NCBI GenBank assembly: GCA_035222895.1 | Contig: JAVYIG010000893.1 | Span: forward strand, 361,273 to 425,272 | Direction: 5' to 3' | DNA from: Strongylocentrotus droebachiensis | Lineage: Eukaryota; Echinodermata; Echinoidea; Camarodonta; Strongylocentrotidae | DNA length: 64,000 nucleotides | In this document: positions 12,101-20,824 of the stretch, in pieces | Layout: the number at the start of each line of letters is the position of its first letter | Position numbering within the stretch: position 1 is the first letter of the stretch | Program-made: the position numbers and the translations under genes | The notes under the pieces: generated by a model | What the model saw: only the letters and a program-made list of their open reading frames with translations | What the model was told of the DNA's origin: nothing | Databases searched by the model: none

Positions 12101-15100
12101 CGCTATGGTCAAAAACGTTGAAAGGTCAACACACTTTTGACTGGTGGTCAAATTCACCAACACAGTGAACCTTATTAAATCACATATCAAATTACTCGAC
12201 TGGTCATAAGGATTCCAAAAATGTATAGGTTGTTAAACCTTCGACCTTAAATGAGGGCGCAATGGTCAAAAAGGTCAATGCACTTTAGAATTTCACGAAC
12301 ACAGTTAACATCGTCCGATTCTAATGATTTTAGTGTCTAATAATATGTTTTCTGACGTAACAAATTCAACTAAGCAACTTTTAAAATCAAAAGTGGTTGC
12401 CATAACCTTGAAATTTCCCCCAAATCCATGGATAAGAAGTTGTCAGATGTTTGTCACCGAAACGGCAGCCATTTTAAATGTACATGGTCAAGGTAAGCAC
12501 TTTTACTTTTGAAAGTTGTATAGTTGAATTTGCCATGTCAGAAAACAAATTATGAGACCCCAAAATCATTAGAATCGGACAATGTTAACTGTGTTGGTGA
12601 ATTTCTAAAGTGCATTGACCTTTTTGACCATAGCGCCCTCATTTAAGTTTGGAGGTATAACAAATTATACATTTTTTAAATCCTTATGACCAGACGAGTA
12701 ATTTGATATGCAATTTGATAAGGTTAACTGTGTTGGTGAATTTGACCACCAGCCAAAAGTGTGTTGACCTTTCAACATTTTTTACCATAGCGCCCTCATT
12801 TAATGTCGGAGGAATAGCAAACTATACATTTTTAGAATCCTCATGACCAGACGAGTAATTTGATATGCATATTGACACGATTGGACCTATTTGAATTTTT
12901 ATCCCTGTGTGACCTTGGTTGACCCCTCACAAAAATGCCCGGGATTTTCAATGGGGCAGCCCAAGTCAAAATTGTTCGGTATTCATCAGGGAACACAAAA
13001 ACACTTTCAAACCTTTGTTCCCAGAGTTTGGTCACGGGACCTACAGGCTGGTCTCCTACTATTAGTAGGATTGAATTTTGCTCATACAATGTACCTAATG
13101 AGGCCTTGCGGAGATCCTGCACGCATTCAGCTATGAAGGCCCGATAATGTCGACTGCACTTTATTAGTCTAAGTGGAGACAAGGGTTATGAAAACAATCA
13201 TTTTTTTAATTAGTACAATAACATTTTGTAATTGTTTCATATTTGTACTTTCTTTCCCTAGGGGTCATGAAATTAAAGGTCATGTACAGTTTTGGTAAGC
13301 TCTCAATTTTTTTTGGACAAACTTCTTTGAATTTAGATGACAACTAGCAATACTATGCCGCAGTAATGCTTTTTCCTCCTTATTTATAGTAAAGTATTAA
13401 ACAAATGAGAGATAGAAATTGATTATTAGTCTGGCCTGGCACAGAAGTTTTAAACCACATTGTTGAGCATTACACATGGAAAACCTATGAAGAGTGTAAT
13501 GAGGGAAGTCATAGGGGGCGGAAGATTTGTTGCATAAAGCAGTGTAAGGCCCTGATCTAAGAGTCGTTTCAAATATTTAAAATAAATTCACCAGAAATCA
13601 AAGATACCGTAAATACACTCAACAACATTTTATACATGCACAATCGTGCAATATAACATACATGTAGATATCTTTTTTTTAAAAGAAATAATGCATCCAT
13701 TTCCTTAAAATAACATATAATCCACTTTCAAATTCAGAATTCCCCTTCTGACATTATATATTTCAACCTGGAAATATAACATAACTCAGGAAATTGTGGA
13801 TTTGTCGGATCATATACAGTTGTTCGTTATTTACGACAGAGCACACAAATTTGTATAATCTTTTATTCAAATTTCCTTACACTGTAGCTACCAAAACTGT
13901 ACATGAGCTTTAAAATAATGCAATTGCAAACTAAACGCTATACAACCTAGAGAATTGCAACAACAGTGAAGATCTTATCAACTATTAAAAGGTAAATTAA
14001 TTGCAATCATGATATATATCGCAACCTTGCTTGTCAAACAATACAATAGATACAAGTGTATGAAATAATAACAATCCGATAGATTGATATTAGTTTGAAC
14101 AAAGTCATTAAACCCCACCATGTGCATCAGTCGGTGAAATGTGACAGAAATAACAATTTTGATCAGTTTCTCAATGCTCGATTCCCCCCTCCCCTTTATT
14201 GTCATATTAATCAAATAAAAAATGAGGAACGAGTGAAAAGTGCAATGTGCCACTCTACATCAAAGTTGAACAAACTAGATGGACCTTCAACTGCGTGTAG
14301 ACGAAAATGATGCCTCCACCATAGAGACGTTTTATAAACCAAAACAGAAGCAATTTTTTTTTAATTCAAGTTCGATTGTCATCCATTAACAGGTTCTCAG
14401 AATATCGTGATTACAAGTTATTTTTCATAAACATGTATGACCCTTTGATCTTTGATCTCATGACCCTAAAATCCAATCAGTTCATTGGCTCTGCAAGATA
14501 CATGTACCTACATGTCCTGAGTTTGATAGTAAACCATCTGTCAGTTCTAATGAGAATGCGCTCACAAGCTATTTTTGCATACATAATGAGCCCCATGACC
14601 TTTGACCTCTTGACCCCAAAATCTAATCAGTTCATTGGCTCTGCAAGATACATGTACATACATGTTTTGAGTTTGAGGGTAATCCGTCTATCAGCTCTAA
14701 TGAAAATGCGATCACAAGCTCTTTTTACATACATAATGACCCCTGTGACCTTTGAACTTTGACCACGTGACACCAAAATCTAATCAGTTCATTGGCTCTG
14801 CAAGTTACATACATTACCAAAGTTTGGTAGAAATCCATTAATCGGGTCTTGAGATAACGCGTTCACGAGAACGGGACGTACAGAAGTACAGACTTGCGTA
14901 AGGACGGACGGAAGGACAACCCGAAAACATAATGCCTCCGGCTACTTCGTAAGGGAGGCATAAAAATAGAGCAAATTATAGAGTAATTTTCTCAAATGTG
15001 TCGGCAAAAGCTAGGTTGCCAGGGCAACTAGATCAATAACAGCATAATTATTAAACATCAAGTGAATGAAATAAATCAATAAAGAGAGGAAGAAATGTTA

Positions 15101-16041
15101 AAAGTGAGAACTCACTGAGGTTTCCTTGATGCGTCCTTGTCCTCGGGAGATTGCTTTTGTAGTGAAACAAAAACATCTGTGCAAAGAAAAGGGGCATGTT
15201 ACATGTACATGTATCAATATGAGAATGAAGCACAAACATACATGTATGCAGGGTACCAAACATAAGGAAAGACAGAGAGGGTGGAAAATATAGTGAGAAG
15301 TGAGAGAGAAGGATAGAGTGATGGAGGGGGGGGGGGAGAGGGGGAGGGAGAGGGGGGGGGGGGGTTGGAGAGAGAGAGAGAGAGGGAGAGAGAGAGAGAT
15401 AGAGAAAGAGAGAGGGGGAGAGAGAAAGAGAGAGGGGGAGAGAGAGAGAAAGAGAGAGGGGGAGAGAGAAAGAGAAAGAAGGGGGAGGGGGAGGAGTGAG
15501 AGAGGGAGACAAAAAAAATGACAGCTCTAGATACAAAGACAACAAGACAAACATAAATACAGACAAACAGATTATGGTTGGTGGTTGACAGATAGAGAGG
15601 GAGGGGGAGAGATAGAAATAGAGAGAGAGAGAGAGAGAAAGAGAGATAGGGAGGGTGTAGAGGTTGGGGAGGGGAGGGTGTAGAGGTTGGGGAGGGGAGG
15701 GGTGGGGAGGCAGGAAGGAAAGAGAAAGAGAGAGAAAAAAGATAGAAAGAGAACAATATACAGACATGGAAAGAAAGAGTTTAAAAGGGGAAAGATAGAA
15801 ATAGCTACAGAGATACATGCACATGTAAAGCGAGAGACATACAGATGTATGATAAAGTAGAAAGTGAGTGGGAAAGAATGACAGAGAGAGAGGAGAGATA
15901 ATGGTGGTTAGTAAGCGAGAAAACATATAGTGTCAAAAACAAACAGGTAATGGCTCCAAAGTACATGTAAAAGAGAAAAAGAGATAGCGACAGAGAAAGA
16001 GGGGGGAGATAGAGAGGGGAAGAGTGGAGAGAAAGAAAAAT

Positions 16042-16078
<37 letters not shown>

Positions 16079-19000
16079 GAGTAAAAAAAAAACGTTCTTA
16101 CCATGTGATTGCATGACAAGTTTCCTGGTGTGTGGGTTGTGCATGTCTGTCTGCCATTCTACCTGATGGAGTGTGGACGGGGTCTGGTGGTAGACTACTT
16201 GGTCGCCTGGCAAAGAAACATGGGTAGGAATCACTAGACTGTCATTATCAGCGTCTATTTTCTCTCTTGAGGTATCGATGTACATCTTTTTCTTCACTGA
16301 CATTGTGTTGACATTTCTGTCTCAAAGACTCAATAAAACTATAATTTTCTGGGTTGATCAAATAAAACATTCAATCTATTTACAGATGTGCAACAAAAGT
16401 CTGCTAAAAAAAAGAATATCCTGTATCTTTGCTTGATATGGCAATTTCCTGAGTTGGTCAAAATGTATACATTGCAGCGTTGGCAAGCAGACACATGGTG
16501 TGTAGTGAAAGTGTTGTTTGTCAATTTGGCAGTTTGAGATAAAACTACTGGGGCTATTCTCAGGCTATTTATGATGTGGGAAAGAACTCTTTCCCCAACC
16601 AACATGGATTTCTGTGATATCAAACAATTTTTTTTCAAATGGGAAAATATTGTACATCATTACTCGTCTCTGGATGAAATCCTCCACACCCGTTATTATG
16701 AAAGGCCTGTATGCAAGGTCTTTTTTCCATTTTGTTCAAAAATGTATTTAAGTCACTGTTTAATTGTAAATGCACAACTGGATTTTCTGAATTAAAAAAA
16801 AATGTTCTCAGCATCATCCTCTGAGTATCCTTCACATTGCTCTAAATTGTATAACATGGTGTGCATCATACAATGTAGGGAGTCTAGATAAAGTAGATAC
16901 GCAGAATATATTCATGTACAGTGTAAGTGCCACACCCCCCTCCCTTTTTGTTTGCTTGGGCAACTGCTCATGCCCACATTTCCTGAAAATCACATACACT
17001 GTAGTATAGAAGAAGTGCTTTAATATCAATTACACTCAACGCTCCTAATTATTTGAACTTTCTGCACTACTAAACGTCAGATCAAGTTAATATACTGAGA
17101 TACTGGCCAAAATTAATTATAATAATGTCAACTTATAAAGCGCACATATTCTAAAAGACTGCTCAAGGCGCTCTGTACAGTATAAAAATAATTATAAAAT
17201 ATTAAAACTAAGACATAAATATACAATATTAAAACTACGACATAATTATGCAATATTAAAACTATGACATAAACAAATAGTGCTTAGGTTTCTTCTTAAA
17301 TATTTCAATTAATGGTGATTGTCTTTATTTGTAAAGGTAAATTGTTCCATAATTTGGGTGCAATGTTAGCAAAAGGGGCATGGGGAATTATCCACACACA
17401 AAAACAAACAAAAATCACATTTTTGGTTCAAAATTTATATTTCACATACTACATAATCCAATAAAATTGATATCAACTTGAAGGTTTTTTAATTATCAGT
17501 CATCCCATGGTAGCCTTTAAAACCCTATTTAAACACACCAAACACATCCTCTATACACTGATACACATGTACATGTATGCATACAGTTAAAGGCCCGGTC
17601 ACACAAAGCAGACGCAACTTTTGTCGAAGCTACAGCGAGCTGACACCAAATGCATAGCGTGTTGCTAGCGCGCTGAGCGCATACAGGGCGCATACAGTGC
17701 GCATACAGACCGTACACAGATCGCACATGATAACAACTTCCACGAATGCACAGCGTGTTGCTAGCGCGCTGGAGGAATGGTCCACGCTTGCACCGCGTTC
17801 TAAACGGGGTGGTCACACATAGACGACGCACGGCTCGCGCATTGGAAATCGGAAAAGGCACAGCGTGTACAGGTGTAGCTAGCGCGCTGTGCGTACACAT
17901 GGCGTGTGCTTTGCGTATGTCTGGTGCTGATCTAGCGCGCGCAGCGCGTGTCTGGCGTCCTTCTGGCGTGTACATTCATGCGTCGAGCTCCACGCATACT
18001 TTTGAGCATGCTAAAAAAATCCAGACGCACACAACGAATGACGGCGAACGCATAGGGTTGGTCCAGCGCGCTCGAGGAACGAGTAACGAAGGATGACGCA
18101 CACCTAACGCACGACAACGCACTGGCAAAAATTGCAAATTTCCAATGCGCTGGCCGTGCGTCCCCCATGCGTCCCCTCTATGTGACCCGGCCTTAAAAGA
18201 AACCTCACCCCAAGAAATAAATTTACTTATTTTGAGAGATTTATTATATTCTTGCCCATCAATCTATATGATTCCCCACCAAAGTGTATGAGAGGCATTA
18301 AGCTAGAATAATGTTCAGTTACTCAGCAGGAAATGATCACCATTTTCTTGATAACGGGACGCACTACATGTATGTGAATTCGTTTATCAAGTAAATGTAT
18401 TCAAATATGTGAATGATTTCTTCTTAGGTGTGTGTGGTGATGAAGCATTTCATTCACCTGCTATTATCTTCTGTAAGTATTGCCATAAAACAAATTGAAA
18501 AAATAAGTTTGTACTCTTCTAGGGTGAAGGATTCCTTTAACTGTATGCACATCAAATTCAAAGGGCAGGAATACATTTTTTTTCAGAATACGTACACTTA
18601 TTTTTTGGTTGGGTTTCCTTACACATACGGTACTGTACATGTGTATATGGGCAAAAATGTTGTTTTTGTTGAAATCAAATAATGAACTTTGGGTTGCTTT
18701 TCATAACTTTTCACTGAAAAAAAAATATAAGCCTCTCTTTTGCACAAGATATTGTCCTGGTACATGGAAAGGTTTCTGGAGACTTATGACTAACAGAGTA
18801 CAGACGCCCCACAAAATATGGAGAATTTTTTGGATAATATTCAATTTTTGAAAATAATCACCCAAAATCATGTTTTTTACTTAAAATGTTGATGTTTATT
18901 AATCCCAATTTCATTAAAATTGGTATAAAGATGTGGATTATTTACTTTTCTTTCATATGACAACAAACTCATGGTGGTTCAAGGTTTCCTTAAAATATTA

Positions 19001-19419
19001 TAACCAAAGGGCCATTTTTTTTTACGCCCCTTCTGATTAAGGGGCAACCGCTACAAATAATTAAAAAAAAACACCTCTGAAATATTGTGTATTATGATAA
19101 AATCTTTTGAATAAGCAAGTTGTGCTAAGTTTATGTGGTAGTGGCTGGCAAAACCCTCTTTTCTGACCAGCTTAATGATGAAACTTTATCAAAATTTGAT
19201 AAAAATTAGATGTCAAAACTCAGCTTTTTTTGCTTGGAAGTACATTTTAGGAATATCGGGCTTCCTCTTTATATACAAAATCCAGGATGCACGATAGGTA
19301 TACTCACCACTTCCCTCTGCTTTCCTCCTCTGCCCACATCCAGTGTGAAGTATTAGCTGGTTTCCTCTACCCCATACAGCAGAGAGACCATGAATGCTCG
19401 ACTCAGGCTCAGGGATACT
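57..19419 (-). CDS. NUP85: Nucleoporin Nup85, 15 spliced exons (partial at the 3' end)
   Basis: This gene encodes a structural subunit of the Y-shaped Nup107-160 complex, a scaffold of the nuclear pore that also works at kinetochores. Fifteen minus-strand exons, each with AG and GT borders, join in frame: 1615 coding bases, starting in phase 0 and ending in phase 1, about 538 residues. Family landmarks appear in the expected order: WGRGNQ near the N-terminus, [108 protein letters not shown] and [18 protein letters not shown]. The vertebrate protein is about 656 residues, so roughly 100 C-terminal residues lie left of the window. The start exon is unresolved. Introns range from about 0.5 to over 3 kb and are full of transposons. 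Identification comes from remembered family similarity plus phase consistency; I regard it as secure. Confidence 0.95.
745..1022. repeat. (CAT/ATG)n trinucleotide microsatellite
   Basis: About 280 bases of nearly pure CAT/CAC units on the plus strand. On the NUP85 transcript strand the array reads GATGATG and begins at the splice donor of the exon ending at 1024. Open frames through it (poly-His, poly-Asp, poly-Met) are artefacts. Confidence 0.97.
1024..1124 (-). CDS. NUP85: NUP85 exon ([17 protein letters not shown])
   Basis: The acceptor CCCTGCAG and donor GTGATG bound 101 bases, phase 2 to phase 1. It encodes [20 protein letters not shown]...DRDMKEQ. The donor is the first unit of a long GAT repeat (745-1022), and a partial copy of this exon sits 169 bases away at 1250-1293. 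Confidence 0.95.
1250..1293 (-). pseudogene. Partial tandem duplicate of NUP85 exon 1024-1124
   Basis: Bases 1250-1380 repeat bases 1081-1211 with an offset of 169. The copy keeps the splice acceptor (TTGCAG before ACATTACC) and about 44 bases of the exon, reading [15 protein letters not shown] with only a silent-looking change. It then breaks into unrelated AT-rich sequence with no GT donor. It is a decoy half exon upstream of the real one. Confidence 0.85.
1395..2262. mobile_element. GTTTCACAAAG-type MITE split by another MITE
   Basis: The outer pieces (1395-1432 and 2143-2262) match the intact 146-bp element at 37418-37563. The join is interrupted by the element at 1433-2142 together with a CAAATG duplication. 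The terminal repeats are degenerate (CTATTTCTCAAAG against CATTTCACAAAAC). Confidence 0.7.
1433..2142. mobile_element. CAGAGATGCCAAC-type MITE with 6-bp target duplication
   Basis: Terminal inverted repeats CAGGGATGCCAAC and GTTGGCATCTCTG are flanked by CAAATG on both sides (1427-1432 and 2143-2148). The interior has repeated 'aatccgtaat'-type motifs and a GC-rich core near 1780-1870. The copies at 5733-6211 and 20849-21122 follow the same rule. Confidence 0.8.
2678..2728 (-). CDS. NUP85: NUP85 exon (51 bp)
   Basis: The acceptor TCACAACAG and donor GTAAGT bound a small exon, phase 2 to phase 2. It encodes [17 protein letters not shown], matching LWQLGVDYFDYCPELG. Confidence 0.94.
2930..3660 (-). 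mobile_element. 3' end of a CR1/L2-like LINE (remnant)
   Basis: A minus-strand frame at 3265-3552 encodes ...[19 protein letters not shown]...[19 protein letters not shown], the typical C-terminal tail of CR1-group reverse transcriptases. It is followed by a 3' UTR with a short hairpin (GGGACCAG/CTGGTCCC, 3099-3141) and a tail of AAACTGAACTTG repeats near 2935. The 5' part is missing. Confidence 0.8.
4183..4248 (-). CDS. NUP85: NUP85 exon (LREFLLLEY)
   Basis: The acceptor TTGTCTAG and donor GTAATG bound 66 bases, phase 2 to phase 2. It encodes [19 protein letters not shown], nearly the same as the [15 protein letters not shown] block of vertebrates. Confidence 0.95.
4905..4988 (-). CDS. NUP85: NUP85 exon ([14 protein letters not shown])
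   Basis: The acceptor TTCTTGCAG and donor GTAAGA bound 84 bases, phase 2 to phase 2. It encodes [20 protein letters not shown], a diagnostic Nup85 block. An internal TTTGTAG could act as a cryptic acceptor, but using it would drop the conserved NWWFV. Confidence 0.95.
5059..5187. repeat. (GA)n microsatellite
   Basis: Purine-only GA/GATA repeats lie in the intron between NUP85 exons 4988 and 6264, about 70 bases upstream of the acceptor of exon 4905-4988. On the transcript they read as a pyrimidine tract. Confidence 0.95.
5733..6211. mobile_element. CAGAGATGCCAAC-type MITE with poly(A)50
   Basis: The ends GAGGGATGCCAACC and GTTGGCATCTCTG are flanked by AAAATG (5727-5732 and 6212-6217). The interior matches the 1433-2142 copy and contains an uninterrupted run of about 50 A residues at 6063-6112. 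Confidence 0.8.
6264..6367 (-). CDS. NUP85: NUP85 exon ([10 protein letters not shown])
   Basis: The acceptor ACTTGCAG and donor GTAAAC bound 104 bases, phase 0 to phase 2. It encodes ...[22 protein letters not shown], matching PLDNILLAAFEFDIHQVIK. The adjacent upstream intron carries an MITE-rich stretch. Confidence 0.93.
6855..6998 (-). CDS. NUP85: NUP85 exon ([11 protein letters not shown])
   Basis: The acceptor ATGACAG and donor GTGAGA bound 48 codons in phase 0. It encodes [12 protein letters not shown]...[19 protein letters not shown]...DLHYHAK, one of the best-conserved blocks of the family. Confidence 0.96.
7572..7742 (-). CDS. NUP85: NUP85 exon (KWRHWQ)
   Basis: The acceptor TGCGTCAG and donor GTAACA bound 57 codons in phase 0. 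It encodes [12 protein letters not shown]...[15 protein letters not shown]...PRLEVICK, aligning closely with DLMRTMPI...LELKWQHW in vertebrate Nup85. Confidence 0.95.
7811..8496. mobile_element. Degenerate MITE sequence of the TGCCAAC family, probably two copies
   Basis: The left-type ends CAGAGATGCCAAC (7811) and CAGAACTGCCAACC (8152) both face a single right-type end GGTTGGCAGCTCTG (8483-8496). Target duplications are not clean. Between them lie (TTTTA)n and a G-run (8225-8290) and a GC-rich stretch. Just downstream, 8575-8620 holds three 15-bp direct repeats (ACTTCTCAAAAAGTT type). Confidence 0.5.
9030..9116 (-). CDS. NUP85: NUP85 exon (LQGRLTEAR)
   Basis: The acceptor CATCTTCAG and donor GTGAGG bound 87 bases, 29 codons in phase 0. 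It encodes [20 protein letters not shown], the conserved LQGRLDEAR helix-turn of Nup85. Confidence 0.93.
9567..9712. repeat. Minisatellite, ~35-bp unit
   Basis: About four to five tandem copies of a unit containing CCTCAAAACATCAAAATTATAA and TCTAGATTATT. They sit in the intron between NUP85 exons 9116 and 9851, followed by a GA microsatellite at 9737-9825. Confidence 0.85.
9851..9972 (-). CDS. NUP85: NUP85 exon (LLDWVKLH)
   Basis: The acceptor TTTTCAG and donor GTAAGT bound 122 bases, phase 1 to phase 0. It encodes [16 protein letters not shown]...EEYWSA, matching the LLHLLDWVRLH region. A GA/CT microsatellite lies just downstream in the intron (9737-9825). Confidence 0.93.
10418..10531 (-). 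CDS. NUP85: NUP85 exon ([10 protein letters not shown])
   Basis: The acceptor TTGTGCAG and donor GTAAAC bound 114 bases, phase 1 to phase 1. The peptide ends with [16 protein letters not shown], a strongly conserved alpha-helical segment of Nup85. Confidence 0.93.
11834..13059. mobile_element. Foldback element with ~520-bp inverted arms
   Basis: Left arm 11834-12355 and right arm about 12533-13059 are inverted copies, roughly nine bases in ten identical by eye. The element begins GTAGGAGACC, ends GGTCTCCTAC and is bordered by TA on both sides, as in Tc1/mariner-like insertions. Each arm has an internal direct duplication of a ~155-bp block containing GCGCCCTCATTTAA. The ~180-bp loop shows no clear coding capacity. 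It lies within a NUP85 intron. Confidence 0.88.
13095..13168 (-). CDS. NUP85: NUP85 exon (74 bp)
   Basis: The acceptor CCACTTAG and donor GTACAT bound the exon, phase 2 to phase 1. It encodes [20 protein letters not shown], matching the SKNYRSVIRACMEEM region. A 1.2-kb foldback element begins about 35 bases into the downstream intron. Confidence 0.9.
14305..14966. mobile_element. Repeat element with GATGCCTCC ends and internal 150-bp tandem units
   Basis: The left end reads ATGATGCCTCCACC and the right end GGAGGCATAAAAA. The interior has three units starting at the shared motif TTCATTGGCTCTGCAAG (14481, 14631, 14788; periods 150 and 157), each with a TGACCTTTGACC-like stretch. The right end carries ACGGACGGAAGGAC and CATAATGCCTCCGGC. 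The 128-codon frame through it (14376-14762) is a by-product of the repeats. Confidence 0.7.
15116..15176 (-). CDS. NUP85: NUP85 exon (61 bp)
   Basis: The acceptor GCACAG and donor GTGAGT bound a short exon running from phase 1 to phase 2. It encodes [20 protein letters not shown]. Support comes mainly from exact phase compatibility with both neighbours, since this segment is variable in the family. Confidence 0.8.
15290..16082. repeat. ~800-bp polypurine (GA/GGGA) tract
   Basis: The plus strand is overwhelmingly purine (GAGAGA, GGGGGAGAG, short AAAG), broken by a few mixed segments near 15535-15595 and 15880-15960. It fills most of the NUP85 intron between exons 15176 and 16102, so it is pyrimidine in the transcript. 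The long Ser/Leu/Pro and Arg/Glu frames here are artefacts. Confidence 0.95.
16102..16206 (-). CDS. NUP85: NUP85 exon
   Basis: The acceptor TTTGCCAG and donor GTAAGA bound 105 bases, phase 1 to phase 1. It encodes [11 protein letters not shown]...[10 protein letters not shown], corresponding to the LRKLFNESH stretch of vertebrate Nup85. The reading frame stays open upstream of the acceptor, but the pyrimidine-rich acceptor and the phase match to the previous exon favour this boundary. Confidence 0.85.
16636..17535 (-). repeat. Dispersed repeat, copy A (inverted relative to 24835-25560)
   Basis: Reverse-complemented, this segment matches 24835-25560 in blocks. They include TAATTAAAAAACCTTCAAG, CTCAGTATATTAACT, TTTTCAGGAAATGTGGGCAT, the sequence around TTATCTAGACTCCCTA, and a short frame starting MKDTQR. 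Copy A is interrupted by a LINE tail at about 17105-17390. Family unknown. Confidence 0.8.
17105..17390 (-). mobile_element. LINE 3' end inserted in repeat copy A
   Basis: The minus strand near 17330-17380 encodes [16 protein letters not shown], a typical reverse-transcriptase C-terminal motif. It is followed by three ~31-bp direct repeats (ATTAAAACTANGACATAA, 17193-17276) and a 3' end containing GAGCGCCTTGAGCAGTC and GTGCGCTTTATAAG. Confidence 0.75.
17591..18192. mobile_element. GC-rich MITE with TTAA target (AGGCCCGGTCACAC ends)
   Basis: The element is flanked by TTAA at 17587-17590 and 18193-18196. Its ends AGGCCCGGTCACAC and TGTGACCCGGCC are inverted repeats. The interior is rich in AGCGCGCTG and TGCGT motifs and far more GC-rich than its surroundings. 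The TTAA target suggests Kolobok or piggyBac-type mobilisation. Frames in it are not genes. Confidence 0.8.
19308..19419 (-). CDS. NUP85: NUP85 exon (N-terminal, WGRGNQ region)
   Basis: The acceptor CCCACAG precedes AGTATCCC and the donor is GTGAGT. The 112 bases run from phase 0 to phase 1 and encode SIPEPESS...[10 protein letters not shown]...KAEGS, matching the WGPGE segment near the Nup85 N-terminus. Confidence 0.88.
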
Positions 19420-20824
19420 CTGTGGGGAAAACAAAAATTTGATTAAATATAGTGGCATAGTATGGGACTCTGAAGAGAAGAAAGGAAGTAAAAAGATACA
19501 AAGAAACCGAAAACGGTGAGAGAAAAGAGAAGAGAGGAAGGGGAGGTACAAGAAAGGAAGGGGAGGTACAAGAAAGGAAAGGGAGGTACAAGGGGTACTG
19601 ATGGGAGGGGGGCGGGAGGGGGTAAAGTCGTATTAAGAGTTATGATGTACATGTAGGAATTTAAATTTCACCCTTGTACACATCAATACAAGTTGTTCAT
19701 TAAAATTAGACCTATTAATTGTCTTAATCTATCACTGACAATGTTATTCTTCCCTCCTTCTAGGGATGGGGGTGTGGGAGGGGTCAGAAATACACCCCAT
19801 CCCACCCACTTTCAAATTTTCAGCAATATGGGCTTAACTGAAGGACAATACACCACTACTGTATCCCCATGCAAAAGAGTATGCGTCTATTTGGCATCTT
19901 CCCCTTTTTTTATAAAGTCCTAGCAGAGCTTTTCAAGGGATGATATTTGGCACTTGGAACCTAACACATATTTAATAGTTAACCACCCTAAAATGCAATT
20001 TATAAAACAGCTATTTTTTATACAGTGCACTTATCCCAGAAAAAACGAAACTGAGAATTATCGATGTTTTATCATAACTTAAAGGGATAGTTGAGTTCTG
20101 TTTTCAGACCGCAATTGTCTTCCAAGTGCATGGTTATTGCCAGGGCTCAAATTAATTCTTTGTCCACGGGGGCTCTTCCAAAAAAAAAAGAGCCCCCGTG
20201 AGCCTTCTCACGGGGGCTCTTTTAGTACTGACGGGGGCTCTTTTTTATACAAATTTCCATTGAATTGGTACCTATGATACTCCTCAATTCTTTGCTATTT
20301 CATCATTATCATTTATTTAAGTCAGCATTTTTCCTCTTAAAAATTTACAAGCTACATGTACATGGCTGTTACTGACTCTCATCCCGTGATGACATTCTCT
20401 CGATTTCTTCCCGTTCTGTACATTATTCGGAGCAAACTTTACATTGTTTTCTTTACTGAGCCGCATAACGGCGAGGCAATTTTTTTTTTTTGTTGCTATT
20501 TTGGACCCCCGTAACTGGTTGTACATGTAAGTGATGTTTTCCTGTCATCTACTAACATGCGAAGCATCATCCATGAGCCGCATAGCCGCGAGGCAATTTT
20601 TTTTTGTTGCTATTTTGAACCCCTGTTAGTGATGTTTTCCTGGCATCTACTAACATCTACTAATACTGTGTGGGTCTGGACACATAATGTCGTTTTTCTA
20701 TGCACATCAAATTTTCACTTGGCAGCCCAAGGGGGAGGGGGGTTAACCCCCCCCCCCCCCCCGTAGATCTGCCCATGTTATCATATCCTTCCACGACACC
20801 TTGGTCTTCCTCTTCTTCTAAATA

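Noticed and set aside
14376-14762. 128-codon frame with internal repeats
   Set aside because: The repetition follows the ~150-bp tandem DNA units of a mobile element; no start context or similarity.
15051-16303. Large minus-strand Ser/Leu/Pro-rich frames (291, 180, 131 codons)
   Set aside because: They arise from the polypurine tract; the real coding parts are only the exons 15116-15176 and 16102-16206.
17529-18168. Frames of 148 and 116 codons with Arg/Ala/Cys-rich peptides
   Set aside because: They lie inside a GC-rich TTAA-flanked MITE, overlap on both strands and show no family similarity.
18193-18985. Possible further TTAA element sharing the border at 18193-18196 (AAGAAACCT and AGGTTTCC ends)
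   Set aside because: The terminal match is short and imperfect and the interior shows no family relation, so it is not listed as a feature.
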